A stretch of DNA of 64,000 bases from Piezodorus guildinii (GCA_023052935.1 CM041293.1:177745600-177809599); one strand, 5' to 3'; numbered from the stretch's first letter, positions 1 through 11,893 are shown. Notes: generated from the sequence alone by a model not told the origin. Numbers and translations: made by a program.

Positions 1-704
1 AGTATACCTCCTAATATGAACATGGAAACAGGTGATTTTCAAGTAATATTTTTGTACAAGTTTAAACTCGGCCATTCAGCAGCTGAGGCCGCTAGAAATA
101 TTTGCAAGGCGTTTGGGGGAGGGAGTTTTAATGAACGGACCATTTGCCGTTGGTTTGCTAAGTTTTCAGCTGGGGATACCGATGGTTACAGTATGGTGGT
201 TCATGGCTGGGATAATTCATTATTCCTTTTTACATAGAGATGAAACCATTAACTCTACAAGTACTGCAATGAAATTGACCAAATGAACACAAAATTATTA
301 AAAAAACAATCTGGATTGGTAAATCGGAAGGGTCCTATACTCTTACATGACAACGCTGGACCCCATGTTTCAAAACATACCGTGCAAAAATTTAAAGAAC
401 TGGGCTACGAAGTTCTTCCGCACCCACCATATTCTCCCGACTTGTCTCCAACAGATTACCACAAGACAACTTCGTCAAAGGAAAACTTTTTGAAAATGAT
501 GATCAAGTGAAAAGTGCATTTTCAGATTTTGTTTCACTTCAAAGTTCAGAGTTTTTCAGTTCGGGGATAAAAAAGTTGGTGTCACGTTGGGAAAAATGTG
601 TAGAAAAAGAAGGTAAATACTTCGAATAAAATTATCTTTTTCATATCGCATTTTTAATAAAAATCCTTTACCTGAAAACGGACATTTCATGTGACACAAC
701 CCAA
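1..704 (+). mobile_element. Mariner copy A (family 1), internally deleted, 5' end outside window
   Basis: The transposase N-terminal helix-turn-helix starts at 16 ([29 protein letters not shown]). The central part is lost after about 180. The C-terminal catalytic part resumes at about 283, with LLHDNAGPHVSKHT and [14 protein letters not shown], the signature of mariner DDD transposases, in a partly different frame. The 3' inverted repeat ends ACACAACCCAA at 704, followed by TA. The copy is dead: two stops and a central deletion. Confidence 0.9.
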
Positions 705-790
705 TAGTTTAGCTGAGTGGTAGGACTCTGGACTACTGATCTCCTGGTTCCAAGTTTTGAACTTGGTTGAGGCAGGATAATTATTTACTC
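702..790 (+). repeat. SINE head-like fragment
   Basis: TTAGCTGAGTGGTAGGACTC and a B-box-like GTTTTGAACTTGGTTGAGGC directly follow mariner A. It resembles the tRNA-like head of SINE family 1 but lacks the body. Confidence 0.4.
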
Positions 791-1032
791 TTCTTTTAGC
801 TACAAAATGATTCGTCCAGTGATTTTCTTCCTCCAAAGTCCACAGAACATCGTCATGAAGAGAGGAAGAACTTCCATGACCTTCTTTGTCTTTGCTGAAA
901 TCTCCCTTTTAAAATTTTTTAAACCATATTGAACGTACACTTATTAATGCTGCCCTCACATCAGACTTGTTTGATGTATCTGGCTGTCTGGGTAGTGTTC
1001 CAACTGAGTTTAAACTCATAACACAACAAAAG

Positions 1033-1300
1033 CAGTACTCTATAACTTTGAAGGGTCTAGGGTTCTGTACATAATAGAGATCCGTACTGTTTCATGCCTG
1101 ACGGGTGTGTAAAGAGGTGATTAGGCCTTGATCAGGCTCAGTTGCCAAGTTTTTCCCTCCACTTTTGGGTACCCATTTTATAGAGGCTGGGTGTGCCCTA
1201 GGAGGGTCTGCATACCCCAGTATCACTCCATGGTTGAAACAAAAGAATCAATAATTCTGCTTCAGCCGGGGTCGAACTCAGTAGACTAGTGACACAAAAC
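1033..1300 (-). repeat. tRNA-derived SINE family 1 (minus)
   Basis: Shares GGGTACCCATTTTATAGAGG and GTACTGTTTC blocks with 2097, 4426, 39398 and 43712. The tRNA-like head at the right end is partly decayed (CAGCCGGGGTCGAACTC). Confidence 0.65.
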
Positions 1301-1570
1301 TAAGGGGGGGGGGATGGCTTGAGTTGGTTAATATGAAAAATCCATGTGTTGCCAGCAACGGGATAATAGAATTTGAGATAATCAAATAATAAGTTTGACG
1401 ATATCCCCTTAAAGCCTACATAGGCGAGGTAGGCGTAAACAGAAAAAAAAATAATTGATACAAATTAAAGTTTAACACAAAATTTTATGAATATCACCAT
1501 TGACATCTTATTAAGGACTGAATCATTTCTAAGCAGCAAAATGCTACAGAGGTAAACATCACGTTGAAGA

Positions 1571-1966
1571 TGGTTAATAAGTGGACTTCACTATCAGATA
1601 TGAAACAAATGACCAGGAACAAGGTAAAAAGATTCAAGAGAAGAAATAAAACATTTATACAAAATGTATTCCATACCTAAGGAAAAATTTCTTGAGGAGT
1701 TCGGCAAAAGGAAGTTTACAGTCGTAGGACTTTGGTTCAGAAGCAGGGGGGACCATCCAGAAGCCACTAGATCAATTTTGGAGAATTATGGAGTCAAAAG
1801 AAGTCAGTTGCAAAACATATCAGAGACCATAATCTTGGACACACTGGAATCCTGCATCACCACATATAATAAGGCTAGTCTGGATCTGTACATGTCCATG
1901 ATCGATTTCAAAAACAGTAAAGTCTATGTATTTCTGTTTGGCGGAATCTCCCTCTTTTTTTTTTGA
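1571..1966 (+). other. Unidentified coding-like stretch
   Basis: A 37-codon frame at 1571 is followed, in another frame, by 100 codons from 1664 (KEKFLEEFGKRKFTVVGLWF, NYGVKRSQLQNISETIILDT) ending in a poly-F/T run. The composition is protein-like, but I recognise no family. It could be a decayed retrocopy or an exon. Confidence 0.2.
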
Positions 1967-2096
1967 AATTGTCTTCAGGATTGATTTGGTATGCTGTGTA
2001 CCCATAGCAATTTAGCGAAGTTTAGCAGCAGATCCGAATTGGAATTTCCTCTTCCCTCCCCTCATACAAGTGAATAATCCAGTAAAGAAAAAAAAA

Positions 2097-2362
2097 AAAC
2101 ACTCCTACCTCTACAACCCAGTTTATATAGAAATTTGTACTATTTGACAGCCAACGGCTGTGCAAGGATGGATTAGGCCTAGATCAGCCGCTAGGTTTTT
2201 CCTAATATTTGGGTATCCACTTTATAAAGGAGGCTGGGTCTGCCTCTGCTCTCTCTGGGTCTCCTCGGCTGAAATAACAGAATAAATAATTTTGCAGTCA
2301 GCTGAGGTTGAACCCAGAACAGTATGGAAATAGTCCTTATCCACTAGACCATGATGCTCTCC
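2097..2362 (-). repeat. tRNA-derived SINE family 1 (minus)
   Basis: The body has GGGTATCCACTTTATAAAGG and GGCTGAAATAACAGAATAAA. The head at 2300-2362 (GAGGTTGAACCCAGAA, CCACTAGACCATG) reads as a minus-strand tRNA-like promoter with a B-box. Confidence 0.68.
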
Positions 2363-2699
2363 CGGTAAAAGTAAAGAGTTTTTAATGCATTTAAAGAAAA
2401 ATCAAAATCCTGCATGATTTTCTGGACAACCCAATATTATCCTTAGACAGTTCTGTACGAGTGTGAAACTTGTTAGTAATTTTAAAAGCAGAGCTATGAC
2501 TTCTTCTTGAGAAAAAGGTGTGAGAAAAGATAAATCCACTGGATAATTTAAGAAATTAGACAGTGCAGAATTGCAAAGTTTTCACTCTGTGTGATTGAGA
2601 TTAGAGCAGTTGAATCAGGCAAGTAAAGTTGTTGGACTTAACAACAAAGGAAAATATAAATATATAATTATAGGTTTAAAAAAATAAATAAATTATCCA

Positions 2700-2995
2700 T
2701 ATTTTCACCGCACAACTTTATTTTTTATCTCCAATGTTTCAGCGCAAGGCTCCCAAGTGAAAGGGATGTATTACCTTAATCCAGTATCGAATAACAAGCT
2801 GACACGGCTAGTTCAGCCTAAGATATTTGAAAATGTAACTATATACATAAACAGGAAGATGACAGATCAAGCCTATGTAAAAATATTTTATAACAATGTG
2901 AAAACAAAATGTTTATTATCTTTTAAATTTATAAAACTTACTAGGATCCTAGAGAATGTTCAAGGGCTGAAATGTTGGGGATGTAAAAAATAAAA
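2700..2995 (+). other. Possible exon or repeat fragment
   Basis: A 78-codon frame at 2757 (MKGMYYLNPVSNNKLTRLVQ) follows an acceptor-like TCCAATGTTTCAG. No recognised domain; may be chance. Confidence 0.15.
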
Positions 2996-2999
2996 AACT

Positions 3000-4260
3000 T
3001 ATTGGGAGAAAATGTGTATCACATTTATTTTTTAAAAAATAACCTATTGCAGAGGTATAGTTGTTATAATAGACAAGAAAGGGTATCAGAAGGCCTCGAC
3101 GATGGCGTATTCATGCAAGGGAGAGAGTTTAATGGAGATGACATTTAATGAATTAGCAGAGAGGACTGGTCAGGATGGGTTACACTCTGTGTGGTAGTAG
3201 CACATCAGTAGTGTGGGTTAAGAAAGGAATTGCCTACGAATGGATTCGCCCTGCATGGTAGTAGCACGACAGACAGTAGCGTGGACAAGGGCTTGGTAGT
3301 AGCAGACAGTAGCCCAAGGTAGAGATAAACTGACCTAGGGAGATACTTGTTTGGTGATCTGAAGAGCTTTTTTTTTTTTCAAATCCCTCAAACAGAAGAA
3401 AAAATTAACATTAGTAAGTAAATATCATAGTGATAGATAATGATAAATTTGTTGTAGACATACCTTTTTCTACCAGTCTGGTACTTGAAGGGTGATTGGT
3501 TCTTATATATAAATGATTGAATGTATTGGTGTATTGCTAACTCTTATTTGGAGGTGAGGGACCTCCGCTTGTTTGGCGTTATTAAACGAATAAAACTAAC
3601 ATATACAAAATTTATGATAAATTATAAACATAACCATAAAATGAAATATAACATAAATTGAAATATAAACATAAAACATAAACATGAAATAAAACATAAC
3701 CATAGGATAGGGTGTAGTTGTGGGTGGGGTGGGGAGATGAGAGAAGAGTGGGAAGGGGGAGTAGGATTATGGGGTAGAAGAGGTGGTTAGGGTAGTTGCT
3801 AGGCGTTTTGTGATACTTTGGAGTATGTTGTTTTGACATGATTGAAGGGACTTCAGGGTAGTTGGAGCTGAAGAGCTGTGCCAGCTCTTGGGGATATTAG
3901 TCATCCATGTCAATAATTGCTGGTGAGAGCTATGCTACCAGACTAGGGTCTTGGCCCTAGGTCAAATTACCTTGAGTGCTTTATTTATTCTCATAAAATA
4001 GTTATGCAACAGTATACAATATTATTGGATATAGCGTCTTCTTATATTTGGCCTGTAATCCATATAGCCATCGCTAGCGCTATCTGTGAGCGAGCGTGTG
4101 TAGCATCCGCCACACTATAATTAACTCAAAAAATAAATACATATATAATAAAATTTATAAATATATAAGTTAATTAGTGCAGTCACTTGGTATGAATCCA
4201 AGAGGTAGTAGACCAAGATGTATATGGGAGCATTTCATCAATCCTGATCTTAAGGGATGA
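3000..4260. other. Non-coding stretch with short direct repeats
   Basis: Contains GGTAGTAGCAC three times between 3192 and 3305, with CAGTAG words between. At 3482 and 3938 it has TACCAGTCTGG and its mirror-like ACCAGACTAGG. No gene recognised. The 75-codon minus frame at 3839-3612 is low complexity. Confidence 0.35.
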
Positions 4261-4425
4261 ATTTTCATAGGCAGTGATTAATGGTATAGGTATTGTAACC
4301 TTCTAGAGCTAGAAACAAGAGCCACACTATATAGCGTGCATTTTGCTACTTTTTTTGATTTTCTCAAAAATGGCTTAAACGATTTTGATTAAACTCTCGA
4401 TATTGATGTAACATACAAAGAAAAA

Positions 4426-4636
4426 CTTATACCACTACAACCCATGGAGGGTTTTGGGCTCAGTACATATAGAGATTTGTACTGTTTCTAGGCTGACGAC
4501 CGTGCAATGAGGTGATTAGACTCAGCCGCCAGGTTTCTTCCCCATTTTTTGGGTACCTGCTTTATAGAGGCTGAGTATGCCCCAGGAAGGTTTCCATACC
4601 CCAGGGTTGCCCCGCGGCTGAAATAATAGAATAGTG
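4426..4636 (-). repeat. tRNA-derived SINE family 1 (minus), head missing
   Basis: Contains CCACTACAACCCATGGAGGG and GGGTACCTGCTTTATAGAGG, ending at the GGCTGAAATAATAGAATA joint. The tRNA-like part is absent. Confidence 0.6.
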
Positions 4637-4694
4637 GATAAATACGTGTGGGCAGTGATTAATGGTTTATGTATGTAACCTTCGCTAAGTCTTT

Positions 4695-4980
4695 AATTTT
4701 GGTGTTCGTGCTCGTTATTGAAAAAAAAATATTTTATTTATTCAAAAGTTACAAAATATCGATAATAACACTTTAAAAGACAATAATGACAATCTTGATA
4801 ATAACAATATGGCTATACTAGATCTGACATAGATTATGTACCGTAATTACTGCGAGGACTTGAAGAGAGTGTTCCCTGGGAGAAGGGACAGGGTATATAA
4901 AGGTTAATAGGACTGCTGAATAAGATTCAAGGAATATGGTGTGATCTGCAGGTGCACTATGGCCTCATGGTGGCGTGACT
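4695..4980 (-). repeat. 3' LTR of the errantivirus
   Basis: 286 bp, matching 11893-12178 with no difference that I could see. On the minus strand it contains a TTTATATA promoter-like box (about 4900) and AATAAA (about 4735), the usual order for transcription start and polyadenylation signals. Confidence 0.93.
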
Positions 4981-5020
4981 CCTCCGTCCTTATGAGAGTG
5001 AAGCCCACTGAACTCTAAAT

Positions 5021-6658
5021 TTAAGGATTTGGGACGGTTTGTCTATTCTGTAAATATTGAAACCAAGCTCTGGCTCTGCCATCAAAACATTCAGGTGGTT
5101 GAGGATGGGTACTTGGATTATCATTTGAAGGATTAGAACACAGTAATTCCAGTTTACAATACTGACGATAAAGATTATAGCATAAAAGATATAAACATAT
5201 TACATAAAATATATAAGAAATAAATTGGGATACAGTTATATCATAAGGTTCTAATTCTTCTATTTCTATATTACTTAAGTCTATTTGTTGTAATTCCTCA
5301 AAAGTAAAATTTGTTGATACAATAGTTTTATTATTAACAGAATGATAGGAAATAAAAGGAATATTTACATTGTCAACATAAGAAAGTGGTACATTTATAT
5401 TTACAAATTTCTCTTTTTCATTAAGATTAAGGAGGCTAGTAGATGGTAGATGATACATTTGTGTGTTTGTTACACTAGTTGTTACATTGCTAATATTAAA
5501 GGTTAAATATTGGTGTAATGTGGGTATAAGTTTGATTATAGGGTTTGTTCTTATTTCTACAGCTTTACAATCATTTAATTCTATATTCTTACATAATTCT
5601 AAAATACATTTGTCCTTAATCTCTATCATGTCTTTACAGTAATGATGATTATTGAATTTAATACAATTTCCATTGTAAAACGAATTTTTAAATCTAATGA
5701 TTAGTTGTTCTTTAATCTTTAGAGTAATGACTTTATTATTCCTTGTAACTGGATATGACATAGCATAATAAGTTGTTTTTGGCAATGATTTCAAAGGGAT
5801 TTTAATAAAATAATAAATTAATCCTGTATCTGATAGGGAACAAAATGTGGAGCTAAGTAACCAGTTTAATTCTACATTTTCTGTGATTGGTTCTCCGAAC
5901 GGTATGTTTAATTGTTCTAGTTCTCTAGTCGTTAATATGCTTGGATGGGTAATTCCTAATTTACATTGTTCTAAGGAAAATTCTATATCATTTAATTGAT
6001 TTTCTACTAAATCTAATACGGCTAATAAATCATGATACATTAACTTAGTAAGAGCTAAATCTGTAAAATTATTTATTTTTTCTATACTATCCTTATATTT
6101 ATTTAAAACAATTATTTCTTTATTAAGTTTAGATGTTAATTCTTTATTTAATCCTAATCTAACATTTTCATTATGCTCTATGTGATACATATTTCTCTCG
6201 ATTTTATTTAAAATATTATCATACTTTTCTTTGTCATCGGCGTCCATATTGCCGGTGAGCCAACTAATAGCATTGCCTAGTCCGTTAATTAAACCTCTTT
6301 TTGATCGGTTATTCCGATTTATATTTACAATATGATTAATTTTTTCTAATATCTTGTTATATTTTTGTTCAATAATATTATGCAAAGTTTTATATTCATT
6401 ACTAATTGTTAATACGTCAATGCTAATCTTAAGGGTTTGAATTTCTCTTGTTAAATTTGTAAGATTCTTATAATGTAAAAATGTGTACCAATCTTCAATT
6501 ATAAAAGATGGATTAATTTGTACGATGGATGCTCCTGGTCCGTCAGATAAATCTTGTATTAGCAGGGTCTGTATCTGAACCGTAAGCGCTGCGATCAGAA
6601 GATACTTGAAACAATTCGTCGTCGAACTCAAAGTCATCTTGGCTGACTCCTGTAACAT
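5021..6658 (-). CDS. env: Errantivirus envelope protein (baculovirus F-like), open
   Basis: Uninterrupted 545-codon frame. A hydrophobic signal-like segment lies at residues 16-34. A furin-type cleavage motif RSKR is at 118-121, followed by GLINGLG, the start of the fusion peptide region shared by insect errantivirus Env and baculovirus F proteins. There are many N-glycosylation motifs (NLT, NFT, NVT, NKT). A transmembrane segment lies near residues 478-500 (from FISYIFYVICLYLLCY), followed by a short cytoplasmic tail. Its start overlaps the pol tail by about 115 bp, so expression probably needs a spliced message, as in other errantiviruses. The protein role in membrane fusion is family knowledge, not shown here. 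Confidence 0.87.
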   Translation of the reverse strand: MLQESAKMTLSSTTNCFKYLLIAALTVQIQTLLIQDLSDGPGASIVQINPSFIIEDWYTFLHYKNLTNLTREIQTLKISIDVLTISNEYKTLHNIIEQKYNKILEKINHIVNINRNNRSKRGLINGLGNAISWLTGNMDADDKEKYDNILNKIERNMYHIEHNENVRLGLNKELTSKLNKEIIVLNKYKDSIEKINNFTDLALTKLMYHDLLAVLDLVENQLNDIEFSLEQCKLGITHPSILTTRELEQLNIPFGEPITENVELNWLLSSTFCSLSDTGLIYYFIKIPLKSLPKTTYYAMSYPVTRNNKVITLKIKEQLIIRFKNSFYNGNCIKFNNHHYCKDMIEIKDKCILELCKNIELNDCKAVEIRTNPIIKLIPTLHQYLTFNISNVTTSVTNTQMYHLPSTSLLNLNEKEKFVNINVPLSYVDNVNIPFISYHSVNNKTIVSTNFTFEELQQIDLSNIEIEELEPYDITVSQFISYIFYVICLYLLCYNLYRQYCKLELLCSNPSNDNPSTHPQPPECFDGRARAWFQYLQNRQTVPNP

Positions 6659-9600
6659 TAGACGTTTCTATTTCTTTTATGACATTCTCAATATCTTCAT
6701 TAGTTATTTCTGGGTTTTTTTGACTTGTACTAGGTTTATTATTATTATTATTTGATTTCTTTTTCTTAGTGACCTTTTTCGGTCGTTTGACTTGATCAGC
6801 ACTCACAAGGGTGGAGTTTTTTCTTTCTACCTTTATTTCTATTTTGAAATCTTTTATCAACATACTTTCCTTTTTCGTATTTAGGATCTATTTTCTTTTT
6901 CTGTTGTCTCTTTATATACACATCTTCCGGGATTTCTATGTCTTCTCTATTTTCATTTAACTTGCCTATTTTTCTCTCTTTATTTTGTTCTATACCTTTC
7001 TTAGTTATTTCGAAAAGCTGCTTCATTTTCCGATGGTACTCATGAACAAGATATTCTTTTATTTCCGGGGATTCATTATAAGTTTCATTAGTGATACCGA
7101 AAGTTATTTCGTTAGGGGTCATTTTAAGATCTTGATTAAGGGAATTATTATATGCTGTCGTTGCTTGCTCTAACTTATCTTCCTCTTTATCATCTTTGTT
7201 TTCTATGTTTATAAGTCTTAAAATTTCTAATAACGAAGAGCTTGCTCGATTAAGCAATCCAAGAGAGTTAGGGTGATTGGGGGTAGTATAATGTAATTCA
7301 ATATTTAAGTAGTTTAGAAAATCTTTAAACAAGTTATTGTCGAATTCTCTTCCGTTGTCACATGATATTTTTTGGGGTTTTGGAAAATATGCTAAATATT
7401 TTTTCAATACTTTCATGCTTTCTATGGCATTATAACTCGTTGCGTAATAAGAAAATATTCTTTTGGAAAAAGTATCTACTATTAAATAAATGTAATAATT
7501 ACTCATGTGTAAGGTATCAATCATTAAATCTGTAAAGGGTTTCTCAGGTGTGGGAGTAATTTTAAATTTTTGTTTTATAGGTCTTCTATCGTATTTGCCT
7601 TTTCCACATGTGTCACATTTGTTTATAATTTCTGTGATATGATCTTTCATATTGGGCCAATAAAATTTGGTTTTCAAAACTAAATATGTTTCATTTATAC
7701 CTCTGTGGCATGTCTTGGCGATATGATAATCAAGGATAAGTAATTTCTGGTCTTCCGTGTTCTTTACATCTGGCAATAGTTTATAATATCTTTTAATTCT
7801 ATTTGTGGGAAATTTTTCTCTAATGAGTGATGCAACTTATTAAATAATGCATTATACCAATTATTTTCACTTTCTATAGAATCTGATATGGGTGAGCAGT
7901 ATATGCCGTAAGTTATATTTGGTCTTAAGATTTCTAAAAGTTTTTCTTCTATTTCAAAATCTTTTTCATGATAAGGCCAAGTAAATTCAATTGTTGTTCT
8001 TTGCTTATTATTGAATATTGTTTCGCGTTGAATTTTCGCGTGTCCCTTTTTTATTATTATTTGATTTTTCTCAACATTTACTGATCTAGATTTATCATCA
8101 ACTATTAAGATTCTGTTATCGGAGGATTCTGTGGAGTGCTGCGTTGCTAAAGAAGATATATCATCTTGAATTATTTCTTGGTGTTCACCATTATTATTTT
8201 CTTCTATGTTTTCATCATTATTAATTCCTTCTAAGTTTTCATTGTTAGCTTCTTCTTGGGTTTCTTCTATTCCCATTTCTTGTAATAAATCTACGATTTC
8301 TTGTGAATAGTTATTAGGAGAATTTTCTGTATGAAAAATATCAAATTCTGGTTCTTTTAATTTCCTTTCTTCAATAGGGTAACGGGATAAATGATCGGCG
8401 ACTTTATTAGCCTTTCCTTCAATGTATTTTATGTCATATTCGAAATCTTCTAACAATAATTTCCATCTAATTAATCTGGCGTTCTGTGTTTTACACGTTC
8501 TTAAATATTCTAAAGGTTTGTGATCTGAATATATGAAAAATTTTCTACCGTATAAGTAGGGTCGAAAATGATTGCAAGCCCAAATAATGGCTAAACATTC
8601 CTTTTCCGTTGTTGAGTAATTTTGTTCTGCTTTATTAAGTGTTCTGGATGCAAAACATACAGGGAGTTCTTTTCCATCTTTCTTCTGTGCTAATACTGCA
8701 CCAATGGCGAAATTACTTGCGTCAGTTGTTAAGAAAAAGTCCTGATTGAAATCTGGAATTTGCAAAATGGGGCTACTACATACAAGTTGTTTCAATTTCT
8801 CAAAAGCGTTTTCATATAACTCTGGTTTGATTTCTTTTTGATCTTTTCGAAGACATCTCGTTAATGGGGAAGCTATCTTTGCGTAATTTGGTATCATTTT
8901 CCTATAGAAACCAGTTAATCCTAAAAAGCTTTTAATTTCTTTTTCATTTTTAGGGAGTTTAAAATCTTTTACTGCTTTTATCTTTTCTGGATTAGGTTCT
9001 ATGCCGCGTTCGCTGATAATATGTCCGAGGAATAACAATTCTTTCTTGCAAAATTCTGTCTTATCGAGCTGAATCTTTAAGTTATGTTTTTCTAACTTTT
9101 TAAGAGTTTCTTCTAAATGTTTCCAATGATCTTTGTAATTTTCAGAAAAAATTATAATATCGTCCATATAGACTAAAACGTTAATAGAATCTGAAAAAAT
9201 GATATTCATGGCTCTTTGAAACGTTGCTGGGGCATTACTGAGTCCAAATGGCATGCGAAGGAATTCAAAGTGGCCTTGATCTGTAGAAAATGCTGTTTTT
9301 GGGATAGAACTTTCTTCGACTTTTATTTGATGGAAGCCTGAGCAAAGGTCCATTGCTGTAAATATCGTCGCTTTTCCTAATTTGCCTAAAAGGTCTTCAA
9401 TATTAGGAATGGGGAATTTATCCGGGTTGTTTCTCGATTTAATTTCCTGTAATCAATCACCATTCGTATTTTTCTTTTTCCTGATGCGTCTGGCTTTTTC
9501 GGGACAATCCAAACGGGAGAATTGTAAGGGGAATTGCTGGGTCTTATTATTTTGGATTCTAACATCTTTTTAATTTCTTCCTTAATATTTTCTTTGAATT

Positions 9601-10450
9601 GGTGGGGATATCTGTAATTTTTCGAATATATCGGGTCTTCGGTTTTTGTTTTAATCTTATGCTCCAATAAATCAGTGGCTGAAAGGGGATCATTTTCAGT
9701 CTTAAATACTGATGGATATTTCGATAATAATTTAATTAAATTTGATTTTTCTTGAGGAGGTATATGGTCGGTTCTGATTAGTTGGGGGATTTGTTTTATT
9801 ATTTCATGGTTTCCTTTTTTATTAGAATCTGTTAATTCTACTTCTTCTTTTTGCAAATAGTATAAAGGTAAATATATGGTTTCGTTAACTTTACTGTCGA
9901 TTATTATATTTTGATCATAGATGCCAGGTTTAATTTTAATCTTATCATCTTCATAGTCAATAAAATATAGATTTTTATTTTGTTCTACTTTTATCTGATT
10001 TTCGCCTTCTTTCAAAACTAATTTTAAAACTTCGTCTTCCATAATAAAATCAAACTCTGTATAGCGAGTTTTTATTTTGTTGGTTTCGAAATCGATATTA
10101 AATTTCATTTCCCTCATTGTCTCATTTCCTAGTAGTATTTCGTAATTGGGACTGAAATTAAATAGATAAAATTTTATTTTTTCGGGGTTTTTAAGAAAAT
10201 TATTTCTGCAATAAACTGAAATAGATTCCGTGCCAAGTTCTTCTCCGGTTGCTGTTTTTATTGTAAAATTTTCTTTTTCTCTTTCAACATCTGGTGGTAC
10301 AATGTCTGGTCTTATATAATTCTTCCAAGATCCGGTATCAATAAGCCATTTACGATTCGCGTGGTCTTTAACATAAGGCAGTTGGCTTTTATTCTCTTCT
10401 TTTATGTGTTTTGATTGTCTGGCGGGCCTTTCTCTAAAAAAGAATTATTT
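6543..10450 (-). pseudogene. pol: Errantivirus pol: protease, reverse transcriptase, RNase H, integrase; frameshifted
   Basis: The frame overlapping the gag end has protease LIDTGS near 10330. Reverse transcriptase begins in the same frame (PVWIVPKKPDASGKRKIRMV) and stops at 9386. A one-base shift near 9440 moves the reading to the next open segment, which has VYMDDIIIFSE at the polymerase centre (about 9180) and RNase H motifs TTDASNFAIGAVLAQ and YSDHKPLEYL. That segment ends at 7764. The integrase follows in another frame (7776-6796), with the HHCC zinc finger (CHRG to CDTCGK) and the DDE core. A further shift near 6870 leads into an acidic/basic tail ending at 6543 that overlaps env. In the DDE core the two aspartates (VDTFSK, CDNGREF) are present, but the glutamate position is asparagine. 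As it stands, the polyprotein cannot be made in one piece. Confidence 0.88.
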
Positions 10451-11532
10451 GGATCTAATTTTTCTAATTTCTCTCTTAATTCTCTGATTTCTTGGTCTTT
10501 CGGGTCTTCTTGCTGAATTTGGAAATTAGGCTGTTTCGGTTTATTCCCGAATGCGCTAACTGTTCTCATGGATACAGTTGGATTTTCATCTTTCTTATTA
10601 TTATTATAATTTTGATTCCGGTATCGACCTGAACCGTTGAAATACCTTTGTTGTTCTTGACGGGGCCATTGTTGGTAATAATTATTATTATTATTATTCT
10701 GCCGGTAGTCTTGTGGAGGTTCTTGTTGTCGATATTGATGCTCTTGTCTTTGATTATGTGGGTTATACGGGTTATTGGGATTTTGCCAATTATTAAATCG
10801 TTTGTGATGTTTTTTATCGAACTTTTTCTTATGGTCGAAGCCTCTTTTGTAATCATGTTCTCCGGGTCTTCTCATATTTCCCGAATTTATGAGGTCATCG
10901 AAGAGTAGATGGTTCTCATTCTGAATTAAATTTCTCAAATCATCTAATGTTCTTAACTTTTCTGCTTTAGTCATAAGATATGTTCTTATGTGAAGGGGCA
11001 TGTTAGTGTAAAAAAAATAAAGAATACTTTTCTCTAATGCGCTAATAATTGTTTCTCTATTTGGTGTGTTTTCTATCCGATGTTTAGAAATTATTAAAGT
11101 GCGGATCTTATCAATTCTTTGAAGGAAATCAAGAGGGTGTTCCTTATGATGTATTTTGTTATTAAATAATTCATGCGATAATTGTTCAATTGAGCGGCTG
11201 TCTCTGAAGGTTCTTTCGAGATAATTTAGTAATTCTTCAACACGACTAAATTCGCACGTTGTATTTATATAATCAGCTTCATCCGTAAGTTTTGCTAAAA
11301 GTTTACTTAATAATCTTTGTTCGTTTAGTTCCTTAAACGAGTTGTCCGGTTTACACACGATTTGGTAAACTTGTCTACAAACTGTCACGAATTTTAACAG
11401 ATTGTGTGGATTTCCATTAAAATTAGGGATATGATCGTAGTCTGCCGATTTAATTTGAAAGCTTGCCATATTTGTAGTTAATATTAAATTATTTACTCGC
11501 AGGATTAAAGAATTTAAATAATCATCAGACAT
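10402..11532 (-). CDS. gag: Errantivirus gag
   Basis: Open frame of 376 codons. Residues 30-220 look like the helical capsid region of Gypsy-group Gag (FNGNPHNLLKFVTVCRQVY, then a helical run to LIQNENHLL). The C-terminal third is rich in N, Q, R and Y (for example HNQRQEHQYRQQEPPQDYRQ) and has no CCHC zinc knuckle, which is usual for errantiviruses. It ends in TAA at 10402-10404, and the pol frame overlaps its end. Confidence 0.85.
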   Translation of the reverse strand: MSDDYLNSLILRVNNLILTTNMASFQIKSADYDHIPNFNGNPHNLLKFVTVCRQVYQIVCKPDNSFKELNEQRLLSKLLAKLTDEADYINTTCEFSRVEELLNYLERTFRDSRSIEQLSHELFNNKIHHKEHPLDFLQRIDKIRTLIISKHRIENTPNRETIISALEKSILYFFYTNMPLHIRTYLMTKAEKLRTLDDLRNLIQNENHLLFDDLINSGNMRRPGEHDYKRGFDHKKKFDKKHHKRFNNWQNPNNPYNPHNQRQEHQYRQQEPPQDYRQNNNNNNYYQQWPRQEQQRYFNGSGRYRNQNYNNNKKDENPTVSMRTVSAFGNKPKQPNFQIQQEDPKDQEIRELREKLEKLDPNNSFLEKGPPDNQNT

Positions 11533-11875
11533 AAAATTACAATAGTAAAGGAAATTAACTTACAAAAATTGAGTACGCTGTCAAAATAATCTTCGACGGG
11601 GTGTGAAGATCTGTCCTTGAGCTGGATACCTGACGACAGTGAAGTCCGGCCAAGGTTGAGTGCAGATAAGAGACTTTGCCTGCGTTGCGAGATGCTCGGG
11701 GTGAGTGAACTCGTCCAGAATCTGAAGATCTCGAAGTTGGTAGTCCTCGGTAGGTAAGCCAAAATCTTGAGTCTTCACAGGTGAGGAATCCTAGGCGGTA
11801 GTCCTAATTCTGGATTTGCGGAAAAAGTTCGGATCTGCGGAAACTCGGTTCTTAAAACTGCGATAAAAATATGCA

Positions 11876-11893
11876 GTCCCTGTTCGGGCGCCA
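11876..11893 (-). other. Primer binding site, tRNA-Lys type
   Basis: Immediately inside the 5' LTR the minus strand reads TGGCGCCCGAACAGGGAC, an 18-base match to the 3' end of the Lys3-type tRNA that primes many retroviruses. The first T is shared with the LTR end. Confidence 0.85.

Noticed and set aside
6985..7173. Plus-strand frame within the errantivirus
   Set aside because: Antisense to the integrase.
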